A stretch of 28,510 nt of DNA, from assembly GCA_964342695.1 (NCBI GenBank), contig CAYFFV010000023.1, forward strand, positions 1 through 28,510, given 5' to 3'. This document shows, piece after piece, positions 1 to 9,360 of this stretch. This DNA is from CAYFFV01 sp964342695. Lineage in GTDB: Bacteria > Acidobacteriota > Vicinamibacteria > Vicinamibacterales > UBA8438. The notes beneath the pieces are model-generated. The model was not told the origin of the DNA, ran no database searches, and saw nothing but the letters and a program-made list of their open reading frames with translations. Positions within the stretch are counted from its first letter, which is position 1. Each line of letters opens with the position of its first letter. The position numbers were made by a program, and so were the translations under genes.

Positions 1-48
<48 letters not shown>

Positions 49-258
49 AAAAACATTTGCCTCAGGAAACCCTCACGGGAAACCTTCGACGATCTCTCAA
101 CACGAGAGCCTAAATAGCTCTTGCGTTGTTCTTCTACATTTTTGTCAGGCTGATACTCGGACGTGTTAATTGCGTCCACGTCCTATCTAGTTTTCAAAGA
201 ACCGGTGTTCCCAGGACAAACTAACTATCCTGACAGGAACTTCCCTGTAAGGGGAAGC
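49..258 (-). other. rRNA operon leader (transcribed spacer before 16S)
   Basis: This stretch lies between the predicted rRNA transcription start (about 258-260) and the 16S 5' end. It has no open frame of note. It begins with a 6-bp hairpin (CTTCCC/GGGAAG, arms at 240-245 and 252-257) and contains a boxA-like site. Several further short inverted repeats near 90-120 could form the stem that brackets 16S for RNase III processing, but the other half of that stem lies outside the window. Confidence 0.75.
186..201 (-). promoter_or_regulatory. boxA-like rRNA antitermination element
   Basis: The minus strand reads TTCTTTGAAAACTAGA. It matches the boxA-type motif (TTCTTTGAAAACT) seen in leaders and spacers of rRNA operons, where NusB/NusE bind to make RNA polymerase resistant to Rho. 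Its place between the rRNA promoter and 16S fits this role. The call rests on motif and position only. Confidence 0.65.
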
Positions 259-265
259 TCTTAAG

Positions 266-292
266 ACTATAGCTATAGTAACGCCCTGTCAA
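266..292 (-). promoter_or_regulatory. rRNA operon promoter
   Basis: On the minus strand a perfect -35 TTGACA (287-292) is followed after 15 bp by TATAGT (266-271). A 17-bp reading of the spacer would give the weaker TAGTCT. The sequence upstream of -35 is AT-rich and contains a T7 tract, resembling an UP element. The promoter begins only 32 bp after the tyrS stop codon. Confidence 0.8.
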
Positions 293-324
293 CGGTCTAA
301 ATCGTTAAAGTGCCTATAAAAAAA

Positions 325-1554
325 CTATTTTTTCGGTACAACTCTAACAATCTTTCGCTTTCCCGCTTGAAGAACAAACGGCTGCTTCGCTGACGAAACA
401 GTAAGCCACCGATCTATTACTTTCTCTCCGTCAATCTTGACACTTCCTTGTTCGATCAGTCTATTAGCTGCTGTACTCGAATTAGCAAAGTCACAATCCA
501 CTATCAAACGCGTTAGTCGCAGTCCACCTTCTGGAACCCGCACGACTCGATTTAGTAAATCACTCGGTAAATCCTTTTTTACGAAACGTCGATCAAATTC
601 CTCGGCAGCTTTGTCCGCACTTTCTAAACAGTAAAAATCAGTGACAATTTGTTTCGCAAGGTCCACCTTCGCTTGCCTTGGATGGAGTACCTCCTTCTCG
701 ACCGCTTGTTTTTTCTCCTCGATGTCTTCAACCGACCAATCCGTAAGTAAAGTGTAGTACTCCCACATCAAATCATCTGAAATAGACATCAGCTTGCCAA
801 ACATATTGTTCGGGGGATCAGTAATCCCGATAAAATTTTCAGACGTCTTAGACATCTTTTCGACGCCGTCAAGACCAACCAACAATGGCATCGTCATGAC
901 GACCTGAGCATCAATATCAAACGATGGCATCATGTCGCGACCAACATTTAAATTAAACAATTGATCTGTTCCACCAAGCTCGACATCAGCTTTCAGATAA
1001 ATCGAATCATAAGCCTGTGCCAGTGGATATAAAAACTCATGTATAGCAATAGGCTGCCCCGTGTCATAACGTTGACGAAAGTCTCGCCGTTCAAGCATTT
1101 GGGCAACGTTATAACGAGCAGCTAACCGAATTAAGCCCTCACTTCCTAATTCAGATAACCAACGGCTGTTAAAATCGACGACGGTCTTATCAGGGTCTAA
1201 TAATTTAAAAATCTGGTCCTTGTAAGTGATTGCATTGTCTTGGATCTGTTCTTGGGTTAATGCAGGGCGGGTTTTCGAACGACCAGTCGGATCTCCAATT
1301 AGTCCTGTAAAATCCCCAATTAGAAATATAACTTTATGCCCTAGATCCTGGAAGTGCTTCATTTTACGAATAAGCACAGTGTGCCCAAGATGTAAATCTG
1401 AAGCAGTAGGATCAAACCCAACTTTTACTGTTAGTCGCCGAGCAGCTGCTTCAGAGCTTTCGAGCTTTTTCTTTAAATCATCACCACGGATCACATCAAC
1501 ACATCCCTTAATTAAGTACGTCAGCTGCTCCTCGACATTCATAATCTTAGACAC
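325..1554 (-). CDS. tyrS: Tyrosyl-tRNA synthetase (type 2)
   Basis: Charges tRNA-Tyr with tyrosine in the cytoplasm. The class I signatures are present: HLGH at about residues 55-58 (HIGH motif) and KMSKT at about 233-237 (KMSKS loop). A C-terminal S4-like RNA-binding region follows (about 345-409). The phrase DPPNNMFGKLMSISDD is typical of the TyrS type 2 (TyrZ-like) subfamily. I chose the GTG start at 1554 because GAGGGAG lies 5-6 bases upstream, overlapping the purN stop; the ATG at 1542 is the alternative, and a longer upstream frame would run back into purN. It is the last gene of the purine gene string (10 bp after purN). Only 32 bp separate its stop from the rRNA promoter. The 409-residue length is normal for the subfamily. 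Confidence 0.96.
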   Translation of the reverse strand: MSKIMNVEEQLTYLIKGCVDVIRGDDLKKKLESSEAAARRLTVKVGFDPTASDLHLGHTVLIRKMKHFQDLGHKVIFLIGDFTGLIGDPTGRSKTRPALTQEQIQDNAITYKDQIFKLLDPDKTVVDFNSRWLSELGSEGLIRLAARYNVAQMLERRDFRQRYDTGQPIAIHEFLYPLAQAYDSIYLKADVELGGTDQLFNLNVGRDMMPSFDIDAQVVMTMPLLVGLDGVEKMSKTSENFIGITDPPNNMFGKLMSISDDLMWEYYTLLTDWSVEDIEEKKQAVEKEVLHPRQAKVDLAKQIVTDFYCLESADKAAEEFDRRFVKKDLPSDLLNRVVRVPEGGLRLTRLIVDCDFANSSTAANRLIEQGSVKIDGEKVIDRWLTVSSAKQPFVLQAGKRKIVRVVPKK

Positions 1555-1564
1555 CCAAACTCCC

Positions 1565-2185
1565 TCAACTACGTAAGAAACGACGTCCTTCAACACGCCA
1601 ACCACCGTCCAACATGATCCCGATGGCTTCTGGATAAAGTTTGTGTTCCTCACTTAAGATACGGGCAGCCAATAGTTCTGCCGTGTCACTATCAGAAACT
1701 GGGACGACTGCCTGACAAACAATCGGCCCTGCATCAAGTTCTGGGGTAACAATGTGAACAGTTGCGCCACTCTCTTTAACTCCATACTCAAATGCTTGAG
1801 TCTGTGCATCAAGTCCGGGAAATGACGGAAGAAGAGACGGATGGACGTTTAGAATACGACTTGGAAAAGCCCGCACAAACGTAGCACTTAAAAGACGCAT
1901 GAAACCGGCCAGACAAACCAAGCTTACATCTCGACTCTTAAGTTCCTCCACAACAGCTAAATCGAATTTCTCACGTGACGAATAATCTCTGTGGTCTAAA
2001 AAAATCGTTTCAATACCATGATCCTTAGCACGCACTAACCCCTCAGCATTGAGTTTGTTGGAAATAACCACGGCTATTTTTGCGTCTAATGTACCGGCCT
2101 CGATACTATCGATTATGGCCTGCAGATTACTACCGCGCCCAGAAATCAAAACACCTATTTTTCGATTGCTTCGTTCGTTAATCAT
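1565..2185 (-). CDS. purN: Phosphoribosylglycinamide formyltransferase (GAR transformylase)
   Basis: Transfers a formyl group from 10-formyl-tetrahydrofolate to GAR, step 3 of IMP synthesis. Visible signatures are the GRGSN phosphate-binding loop near the N terminus, NVHPSLLPSFPG containing the catalytic histidine, and HIVTPELDAGPIV with the catalytic aspartate. The ATG at 2185 gives 206 residues, close to the usual length of about 210, and overlaps the purM stop by 8 bp, so translational coupling is likely. A longer frame from 2221 would add 12 residues inside purM and is less likely. Confidence 0.95.
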   Translation of the reverse strand: MINERSNRKIGVLISGRGSNLQAIIDSIEAGTLDAKIAVVISNKLNAEGLVRAKDHGIETIFLDHRDYSSREKFDLAVVEELKSRDVSLVCLAGFMRLLSATFVRAFPSRILNVHPSLLPSFPGLDAQTQAFEYGVKESGATVHIVTPELDAGPIVCQAVVPVSDSDTAELLAARILSEEHKLYPEAIGIMLDGGWRVEGRRFLRS

Positions 2186-3212
2186 AGACAACGTGTTGAT
2201 CGCCTTCGACAATTTCACCAATTACTCTGACTCCAGGCTCACCTGCAGCCGCTAGATTCTGACAGACGTCTTTAACTGATTTAGATGGAACAACTAAGAC
2301 CATTCCAATACCCATATTAAAGGTCCTATACATATCATCGACTGGAACAGAGCCTTCTCTCTGAAGAAAACGGAAAACCTCAGGCACTTCCCATTTATCT
2401 CGCTGCACATGCGCATTCATTCCAATCGGTAAAATTCGAGGCAGGTTCTCAGTTAACCCCCCACCCGTAATATGAGCGATCCCTTTCACTATCTGATCAG
2501 TTGAATCAATCAGCCGAGTTACAGGTTTTAAATATGACTTATGCGGACATAAAAATGCATCTCCGACACTTGAACCAAGAGATTCAATAGAGGTATTCAC
2601 ATCAAATTTCAAAACATCAAAAACAATTTTTCTGGCAAGAGAAAAACCATTGGTATGTAACCCTGAAGACGGCAAACCAAGAAGAACATCTCCGGGAAGA
2701 ATTGTCTGCCCATCAATCAATTTTCTGCGGTCAACCAATCCAACGATAAAACCAGCAAGATCGTACTCGCCGTCCGCATAAAATCCTGGCATTTCCGCAA
2801 TCTCTCCACCCAGCAGCGCACAATTGTTCTCAGAACAACCCTGAGCAATACCTTCCACTATAGAAGTTGAAACTTCCGATCTCAGGCGTCCAGTTGCTAA
2901 ATAGTCCAGAAAGAAAAGCGGCCTCGCTCCTTGAACAAGCACGTCGTTAACACAGTGATTCACTAAATCAATTCCAACAGTGTTATGACGATCAGCAAGA
3001 AAGGCAACCTTAAGTTTTGTGCCGACGCCGTCAGCACTAGCTACAAGCACTGGTGTTTCGAAAGCACCTAAGTCCGGTTGAAACAATCCTCCAAAGGAAC
3101 CAATGTCCGACAACACATTAGTGTTAAATGTCTTTTGAGCGATATCACGAATACGCCGGACCGCTTGGTTGGCTTCATCAATATCAACACCTGAAGAACG
3201 ATAATCAACCAC
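2178..3212 (-). CDS. purM: Phosphoribosylformylglycinamidine cyclo-ligase (AIR synthetase)
   Basis: Closes the imidazole ring, converting FGAM to AIR with ATP (step 5 of IMP synthesis). Recognisable family blocks are YRSSGVDIDEANQAV at the N terminus, the glycine-rich DGVGTKLKVAF, NDVLVQGARPLFFLDY, and HITGGGLTENLPRILP. The start is a GTG at 3212, because AGGAG lies 5 bp upstream (3218-3222) and the resulting 344-residue protein begins just before the conserved YRxxGVD block. The longer frame up to 3260 adds residues not expected in the family. It overlaps purN and follows purF by 88 bp. Confidence 0.96.
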   Translation of the reverse strand: MVDYRSSGVDIDEANQAVRRIRDIAQKTFNTNVLSDIGSFGGLFQPDLGAFETPVLVASADGVGTKLKVAFLADRHNTVGIDLVNHCVNDVLVQGARPLFFLDYLATGRLRSEVSTSIVEGIAQGCSENNCALLGGEIAEMPGFYADGEYDLAGFIVGLVDRRKLIDGQTILPGDVLLGLPSSGLHTNGFSLARKIVFDVLKFDVNTSIESLGSSVGDAFLCPHKSYLKPVTRLIDSTDQIVKGIAHITGGGLTENLPRILPIGMNAHVQRDKWEVPEVFRFLQREGSVPVDDMYRTFNMGIGMVLVVPSKSVKDVCQNLAAAGEPGVRVIGEIVEGDQHVVYD

Positions 3213-3300
3213 TAGTACTCCTATAATTCGCTCTACACGCAAAAGCCATAAATATTTCACTTTGCGGAAAAACTACCAAATTCAAGAATGCGCCCACTTG

Positions 3301-4731
3301 TTAAGGATCTTCCGTCTTGGCACCTTTAGGAAGCTTCAGTACCATTTGCATATAAGCATCACTATCAGATGGGGGCGCAACTGGATATTGCCCTGTGTAA
3401 CAAGCATTACAATATTTCGTATGCTGGTTTCCAACCGCTTCATTTAAACCATCTAAACTCAAGTACGACAAACTGTCCGCACCGAGAAATTCACGTATCT
3501 CTTCGACGCTTTGAGTTGCTGCAATCAATTCATCGCTATGGGGTGTGTCAATACCGTAATAACAAGGAGAAACCGTAGGCGGGCAACTGATGCGCATATG
3601 CACCTCACTGGCGCCAGCAGCTTTAATCATTCCAACAATTTTTCTACTTGTCGTTCCTCTCACAATTGAGTCGTCAACAAGGATCACTCGCTGACCGTTA
3701 ATAATGTCACGCACTGTGTTAAGTTTGACTTTCACTTTAAAACCACGAATTGATTTCTGCGGCTGAATGAACGTTCGCCCAACATAATGGTTCCTGATCA
3801 AACCCATTCTCAAGGGCACCCCAGCCATTTCGGCGTAGCCCGAAGCAGCACAAAGCCCTGAATCCGGTATCGGGATAACAACATCTGCATCAACATGAGA
3901 TTCTTTCGCAAGCAAACGCCCTAAGTTTGTTCGCACTTCATTGACGCTTTGACCAAAAACATAACTGTCAGGTCGTGCAAAATAAACATGTTCGAAAACA
4001 CAATGCGACGAAGTCCTCTCAGGAAAAGGCTTATACGAACGAAGCCCGCTGGGGCCTATAACCAAGACCTCTCCGGGCTCAACTTCTCTCACATAAGTTG
4101 CACCAATTAGATCCATTGCACAAGTTTCTGAACATACAACGTGCGCGTCACCAAGTCTTCCTAGGGCGAGAGGGCGAAAACCGTGAGGATCTCTAACAGC
4201 AATAAGGTTATCCGAAGTCAACATGACCAATGAAAACGCTCCAGCAACTTGAGAAACGGATTCAACAATGGCGTCCTCAACCGTTTTGGCATTTGATTTA
4301 GCATACAAATGTACGACAACTTCGGTGTCGCTATTTGTTTGGAAAATCGAGCCTTCCTGAACTAATTTTTTTCGTAGCTCAGCTCCATTAACAAGATTGC
4401 CGTTATGACATAAGGCTATCTGCCCATGAGAACAATCGATGAGCATAGGCTGGGCGTTCACAACTCTACTATCACCAAATGTAGAATAGCGAACATGACC
4501 GATTGCCGAATTACCCACCAAACCAACCAACTTGTCTTCACTAAAAACATCACTGACATAGCCCATCGCCCGCGATAGTTTCACTCGGTTTTCATTAACA
4601 ACTGCAATCCCAGCACTTTCTTGACCACGATGCTGCAGTGCATACAATCCCAGATAAGTCATGTGAGCCGCATTCTCATGACCGTAGATACCAAATACTC
4701 CGCATTCGTCGTTAAATTTATCGTTTTCCAT
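3301..4731 (-). CDS. purF: Amidophosphoribosyltransferase (glutamine PRPP amidotransferase)
   Basis: Catalyses the committed step of purine synthesis, PRPP + glutamine to phosphoribosylamine. The N-terminal Ntn-hydrolase domain carries Cys10 in DECGVFGIYGH. Family knowledge suggests that a nine-residue propeptide is removed to expose this cysteine as the catalytic N terminus. The phosphoribosyltransferase domain has VILVDDSIVRGTTS, the PRPP-binding loop. Cysteines in the C-terminal half, including a CNAC pair near the end, match the Fe-S ligand pattern of the Bacillus-type enzyme. At 476 residues it is normal length. It lies 23 bp after purL, with no strong ribosome-binding site. Confidence 0.97.
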   Translation of the reverse strand: MENDKFNDECGVFGIYGHENAAHMTYLGLYALQHRGQESAGIAVVNENRVKLSRAMGYVSDVFSEDKLVGLVGNSAIGHVRYSTFGDSRVVNAQPMLIDCSHGQIALCHNGNLVNGAELRKKLVQEGSIFQTNSDTEVVVHLYAKSNAKTVEDAIVESVSQVAGAFSLVMLTSDNLIAVRDPHGFRPLALGRLGDAHVVCSETCAMDLIGATYVREVEPGEVLVIGPSGLRSYKPFPERTSSHCVFEHVYFARPDSYVFGQSVNEVRTNLGRLLAKESHVDADVVIPIPDSGLCAASGYAEMAGVPLRMGLIRNHYVGRTFIQPQKSIRGFKVKVKLNTVRDIINGQRVILVDDSIVRGTTSRKIVGMIKAAGASEVHMRISCPPTVSPCYYGIDTPHSDELIAATQSVEEIREFLGADSLSYLSLDGLNEAVGNQHTKYCNACYTGQYPVAPPSDSDAYMQMVLKLPKGAKTEDP

Positions 4732-4754
4732 AGCAACAGATGTTTTTGTTCGCC

Positions 4755-6983
4755 TTAACTTTCAAAATGCTTCGAGAACCCCGAACTCCAAATCTGTTCG
4801 GCTTCGGTAACAGGTAAATCAATTTCTGTTCTATCGTCGACCTTAAGTTGAAACCGATTACCTCCCGTTGCTCCTATAGCCCTAGCCGGCACACCAGCAG
4901 CTGACGCGCGTGAGAGGAATTCACTTAAGACTTCTTCCGCAAGCGAAACCACGACACACGATGAGACCTCACCAAACAACGTGGCCGCGACATTCAGAGC
5001 CGTTTGTTGACAAATGTTTCGCTGGGGAAGCGACACGTTAACACCAATTCCGCCACTATCAAAACAACATTCCGCCAACGTTACAGCGATACCCCCCTCA
5101 GAACAATCATGGGCCGACTCAATCATTGAATCAGCTGCTGCACCAATCAAAAACTGGTGAAGGTTCAGTTCACCCTGCAAATCCAAAGAAGGCGGCTTTC
5201 CTCTTACTAAGCCATGCACCACTTTTAAATATTCACTGCCACCAAGAGTCACATCGAGTTCCCCGAGAAGAACCACCACCGCATCCTTATTTCGAAACAC
5301 TCGACTAACAACACGATTCCCGTCCTCAATTAAACCAACCACACCTAATACAGGGGTCGGGTGAATAGCGCCACCGTCAGTCTCGTTATACAGGCTCACA
5401 TTGCCACCGGTAACGGGTATGTCCAGTGCACGACAAGCCTCCGAAATACCCTCAACGGCACGCTTAAACTGCCACATGATTTCGGGACGCTCAGGATTGC
5501 CAAAATTGAGACAATTAGTTGCACCGATTGGCAAAGCTCCAGCACAAACTACATTCCTTGCAGATTCACATACCGCCAACATAGCCCCAAGGTACGGATC
5601 GAGGTAACAGTATCGCCCGTTACCGTCAACAGAGAATGCGAGAGCACGATCCGTTTCTTTGATCCGCACAACGCCTGCACCCATGCCAGCCAAGACAATA
5701 CTATTGGTACGAACCATGTGGTCATACTGTCGGTACACCCACCTTTTACTCGCAATTTGCGGCGAGGCCAATAATTTTTTGAATGTTTCAAGCGTAGAGT
5801 GTTCCGTTGTCAAGAACGACAAATCAAGTAATTGTCGCTCAGCAAAATCATCGGGTTCGCTAAAAGCCCGATCGTATACGGGACCCTCATCGGCTAACGC
5901 TTTATTAGGAATTTCGGCAACCTGTACCGATTGGTCGCGAACTCTAAGCATTCCATCATCTGTTACCTTTCCTATCCGAACAGCATGCAGATCCCATTTT
6001 TCAAAGATCTCTTCAACCTCTTTTTCGTGACCAAGCCGCACAATAAACAACATTCTCTCCTGCGATTCAGACAACATGATTTCATAGGGGGTCATGCCAT
6101 CTTCCCGCTGGGGCACTTCATTTACATCTATTTCAATACCGACACTTCCACGAGCACCCATTTCACAAGTCGAACACGTCAAACCCGCTGCACCCATATC
6201 CTGAATTCCAATAAGAGCATCCGTTTGCATAACCTCCAAGCAGGCCTCAAGAAGTAGCTTCTCCATAAACGGATCGCCCACTTGAACATTCGGTCTTTTT
6301 TCCGCAGAACTTTCATCAAATTCGGCTGACGCCATCGTCGCTCCGTGAATGCCATCTCGCCCCGTTTTCGCACCAACATAATAAACAGAATTTTCTACCC
6401 CCTCTGCTCGTCCCATTATTAATTCATCAACTTTTGAGACGCCCAGACAAAACACGTTCACCAATGGATTTCCAGCATAACTTTCGTCAAATCCAATCTC
6501 TCCACCCACTGTAGGAATTCCTATACTGTTGCCATAGCCTGCGATACCAGAAACTACGCCCTCAACAAGTTGCCTAGTATGTGGACTTTCAAGCGGTCCA
6601 AACCTTAGAGAATCAAGCAACGCAATCGGACGCGCACCCATAGTAAAAATATCGCGGATGATGCCACCTACACCCGTGGCGGCACCTTGGTAAGGCTCGA
6701 TAAACGATGGATGATTATGTGATTCAATCTTAAACACTGCAGCAAGATTCTCCCCAATATCAACGGCGCCAGCATTTTCACCTGGCCCCTGTAAAACTCT
6801 CGGTCCAACAGTCGGCAATTTTTTTAAATGCAAGCGGGAACTCTTGTAGCTGCAGTGTTCAGACCACATTACCGAAAAAATTCCTAGTTCTAAAAGGTTA
6901 GGTACTCGACCTAGAATATCCAGAACACGCTCATATTCATCTAGTGTGAGTCCATGGGCTTCAATTGTTGTTCGGTCAATCAT
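4755..6983 (-). CDS. purL: Phosphoribosylformylglycinamidine synthase, large subunit (small PurL type)
   Basis: ATP-dependent synthase subunit of the PurLQS complex, which converts FGAR to FGAM (step 4). At 742 residues it is the small PurL type, which lacks a fused glutaminase domain and needs PurQ and PurS, both encoded just upstream. Family blocks are SVMWSEHCSYKSSR near the N terminus, ESHNHPSFIEPYQGAATGVGG (ATP/Mg site), IQDMGAAGLTCS, and a second AIRS-like half with ALPIGATNCLNFGNPE and DCSEGGIAVTLAE. It starts 24 bp after the purQ stop. Confidence 0.97.
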   Translation of the reverse strand: MIDRTTIEAHGLTLDEYERVLDILGRVPNLLELGIFSVMWSEHCSYKSSRLHLKKLPTVGPRVLQGPGENAGAVDIGENLAAVFKIESHNHPSFIEPYQGAATGVGGIIRDIFTMGARPIALLDSLRFGPLESPHTRQLVEGVVSGIAGYGNSIGIPTVGGEIGFDESYAGNPLVNVFCLGVSKVDELIMGRAEGVENSVYYVGAKTGRDGIHGATMASAEFDESSAEKRPNVQVGDPFMEKLLLEACLEVMQTDALIGIQDMGAAGLTCSTCEMGARGSVGIEIDVNEVPQREDGMTPYEIMLSESQERMLFIVRLGHEKEVEEIFEKWDLHAVRIGKVTDDGMLRVRDQSVQVAEIPNKALADEGPVYDRAFSEPDDFAERQLLDLSFLTTEHSTLETFKKLLASPQIASKRWVYRQYDHMVRTNSIVLAGMGAGVVRIKETDRALAFSVDGNGRYCYLDPYLGAMLAVCESARNVVCAGALPIGATNCLNFGNPERPEIMWQFKRAVEGISEACRALDIPVTGGNVSLYNETDGGAIHPTPVLGVVGLIEDGNRVVSRVFRNKDAVVVLLGELDVTLGGSEYLKVVHGLVRGKPPSLDLQGELNLHQFLIGAAADSMIESAHDCSEGGIAVTLAECCFDSGGIGVNVSLPQRNICQQTALNVAATLFGEVSSCVVVSLAEEVLSEFLSRASAAGVPARAIGATGGNRFQLKVDDRTEIDLPVTEAEQIWSSGFSKHFES

Positions 6984-7007
6984 AGTTTTTCCACTGGGAC
7001 TCGTCCC

Positions 7008-7709
7008 TCAGCTCTCCAAAGAAGTCACGACCGAGTCCAAAATAATTCGCCCGTCCGCACTACCAAGCACCATCTCACACGCCCTCTCGGGATGAGGCAT
7101 CAATCCAATCACGTTTCTCTTTTTATTACATATACCAGCGATAGCAGCTGTCGACCCATTAACATTGGCTGCGTCATTAAGTTCCCCGGCTGAAGTTGTA
7201 TACCTAAATATAATTTGCCGATTGTCCTCCAACTGGTCTACCGTTTCCAGGTCCGCATAGTAATTACCGTCACCATGAGCGACTGGTAACCGTAGTGTCT
7301 GTCCAACATTTGCATTACAGGTGAAAGGCGTATCCGTCGCCTCAACTCGCACGTTCACATGTTCACAAATAAATTTCAGATGTTGATTGCGCCGCATCCC
7401 TCCCGGAAGCAAACCTGCCTCAAGCAGTATCTGAAAACCATTACAGACACCAATCACAGGACGGCCTGCTGAAGCGAATTCAGAAATAGACCTCATGATT
7501 GGTGAAAATTTCGCTATTGCCCCGCTTCGAAGATAATCTCCATATGAAAATCCTCCTGGCAAGACAACTGCATCAGAGCCTTTTAAGTTTGTATCTTTAT
7601 GCCAGACAAAATACGCGTCATGACCCATAACGTATTTAACAGCGTGATAGGCGTCATGATCACAGTTCGAGCCTGGAAACACTACGATTGCAAACTTCTT
7701 TTTGCTCAT
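7008..7709 (-). CDS. purQ: Phosphoribosylformylglycinamidine synthase, glutaminase subunit
   Basis: Class I glutamine amidotransferase that supplies ammonia to PurL. The nucleophile elbow GVCNGFQIL carries the catalytic cysteine, and the C-terminal LMPHPERA carries the catalytic histidine/glutamate region. The N terminus has FPGSNCDHD, typical of PurQ. The 233 residues match the family. A 96-bp gap separates it from purS; I saw no terminator or separate promoter there. Confidence 0.97.
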   Translation of the reverse strand: MSKKKFAIVVFPGSNCDHDAYHAVKYVMGHDAYFVWHKDTNLKGSDAVVLPGGFSYGDYLRSGAIAKFSPIMRSISEFASAGRPVIGVCNGFQILLEAGLLPGGMRRNQHLKFICEHVNVRVEATDTPFTCNANVGQTLRLPVAHGDGNYYADLETVDQLEDNRQIIFRYTTSAGELNDAANVNGSTAAIAGICNKKRNVIGLMPHPERACEMVLGSADGRIILDSVVTSLES

Positions 7710-7805
7710 AAATTAGTCAATCACCCAAACGATAAACTTAAAGTCGAACACTCGTCTTAAACATTTAGTCGCTCAACACAAACGTCTTCATTTTTTTGGC
7801 CCTTA

Positions 7806-8045
7806 CTACTCAACTTCCACGCGGTAAGTTTCGATTACAGGGTTCGCTAACAACTTGTCCGCAACCTCAACAGCCGTGTTTCTGACCTGTTCTTCGGTTT
7901 CTCCTTCGATATCCAACTCAAAATATTTTCCTTGCCGCACATCTTGAACAGCTTGGTATCCGAGAGTGTTCAGTGCCTCCGCTACTGCGTTACCTTGAGG
8001 ATCCAGAATAGAAGGTTTTAAACTAACAAATACTTTAGCTTTCAT
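7806..8045 (-). CDS. purS: Phosphoribosylformylglycinamidine synthase, PurS subunit
   Basis: Small subunit that bridges PurL and PurQ and helps channel ammonia. The 79-residue protein begins MKAKVFVSLKPSILDPQG and contains VQDVRQGKYFELD, both PurS hallmarks. The ATG at 8045 has AGGAG 6-7 bases upstream, overlapping the purB stop region (10 bp gap). The frame stays open further upstream inside purB, but that extension is not PurS-like. Confidence 0.95.
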   Translation of the reverse strand: MKAKVFVSLKPSILDPQGNAVAEALNTLGYQAVQDVRQGKYFELDIEGETEEQVRNTAVEVADKLLANPVIETYRVEVE

Positions 8046-8055
8046 TTCACACTCC

Positions 8056-9360
8056 TTACGACGCAGGGCTCCCAAACACTCGTTCAAAAATTGTATCCAC
8101 ATGCCTAAGGTGAAAAGCCAGGTCAAACACTTGCTCAACATCATCGGGGCTCAGAACTCTCATGACATCAGAATCATCAAGCAATAACTTCTTAAACTCA
8201 ATTCTTTCGTCACGAGATTTCATCGCATTCCGTTGCACCCACGCATACGCCTCCTCACGGGATATACCTTTTTGAGCTAAATGCAACAACACCGTTCCAG
8301 AGAAAATCACACCTTGAGAACGCGCCAGATTTTCCTCCATACGATCGGAATGCACGACAAGGTTATCAACGATACGTGTCATACGTTGAGTCATGTGATC
8401 AATAGCACAAAAACTATCTGGAAATATGACACGCTCAACTGACGAATGAGAAATGTCACGTTCGTGCCAAAGTGCTACATTATCAAGCGCAGCAACAAGA
8501 TTTCCGCGCAGGATCCTAGCCAACCCAGTGATCTGTTCACAACCAATCGGGTTTCTTTTGTGGGGCATAGCCGAAGAACCTTTTTGCCCTTTAGCAAATG
8601 GTTCTTCCACCTCACCAATTTCAGTTTTTTGGAGCCCTCGAATTTCGACAGCAAATTTCTCAAGTGATGCAGCAGTCACCGCCAATGCAGCCATAAGTTC
8701 TGCATGCCGGTCTCGCTGAATCACTTGGGAAGCTACAGGGGTGGGCTCAAGACCAAGGCGTTTGCATACGTCGCGTTCAATGGCAGGATCGAGGTGGGCA
8801 TAAGTTCCCACTGCTCCAGATATTTTCCCGACACTTATGCCTGTCTTGGCCCGTATTAAACGCGCTCGATCACGATTTAGTTCGGCGAACCAAAGAGCCA
8901 TCTTTAAACCAAAAGTCATTGGTTCGGCGTGGACGCCATGGGTACGACCTATCATTCTCGTATAGCGGTATTTTTGGGCGCTCTTAGCTACCACCTTCAC
9001 AAGTTCATCAAGATCTACTAAGAAAACTTCGCAAGCGGAAACTAATTGCAAAGCTAAAGCTGTGTCGACAACATCAGACGAAGTCAAACCAAAGTGCAAC
9101 CATCGCGCTGAAGGTCCAACATTTTCGGCCACAGCAGTAGTGAACGCAATTATGTCATGCCGGGTCGTCTGTTCGATCTCTTCCACTCGCGAGGCCTCCA
9201 CGGACCCTTTTTCTCTAATATCCCGCGCAGCCGCCTCAGGAATTAATCCATGTTCGGCCATGACCTCAGCAGCCACTGTTTCTACTTGCAACCAAGTTTC
9301 ATAGCGTCTTTGATCATTCCATATACGCCCCATCTTCAAAGGCGTGTACCTTGAAATCAT
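8056..9360 (-). CDS. purB: Adenylosuccinate lyase
   Basis: Cleaves SAICAR to AICAR in IMP synthesis and adenylosuccinate to AMP, releasing fumarate each time. The fumarase/aspartase-superfamily signature GSSAMPHKRNPIGCE is clear, with the flexible catalytic-serine loop. RTHGVHAEPMTFG and HFGLTSSDVVDTA are the other two active-site regions. At 434 residues it is the short bacterial type. Its ATG overlaps the stop of the preceding hydrolase gene (ATGA), with GGAG 8 bp upstream, so the two are probably translationally coupled. Confidence 0.97.
   Translation of the reverse strand: MISRYTPLKMGRIWNDQRRYETWLQVETVAAEVMAEHGLIPEAAARDIREKGSVEASRVEEIEQTTRHDIIAFTTAVAENVGPSARWLHFGLTSSDVVDTALALQLVSACEVFLVDLDELVKVVAKSAQKYRYTRMIGRTHGVHAEPMTFGLKMALWFAELNRDRARLIRAKTGISVGKISGAVGTYAHLDPAIERDVCKRLGLEPTPVASQVIQRDRHAELMAALAVTAASLEKFAVEIRGLQKTEIGEVEEPFAKGQKGSSAMPHKRNPIGCEQITGLARILRGNLVAALDNVALWHERDISHSSVERVIFPDSFCAIDHMTQRMTRIVDNLVVHSDRMEENLARSQGVIFSGTVLLHLAQKGISREEAYAWVQRNAMKSRDERIEFKKLLLDDSDVMRVLSPDDVEQVFDLAFHLRHVDTIFERVFGSPAS

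Noticed and set aside
5361..5774. 137-codon and similar plus-strand frames inside purL
   Set aside because: purL is intact over this region with all family blocks, so these are shadows.
7710..7805. Possible purine riboswitch or separate promoter in the purS-purQ gap
   Set aside because: Only 96 bp, and no riboswitch core or good -35/-10 pair was found.
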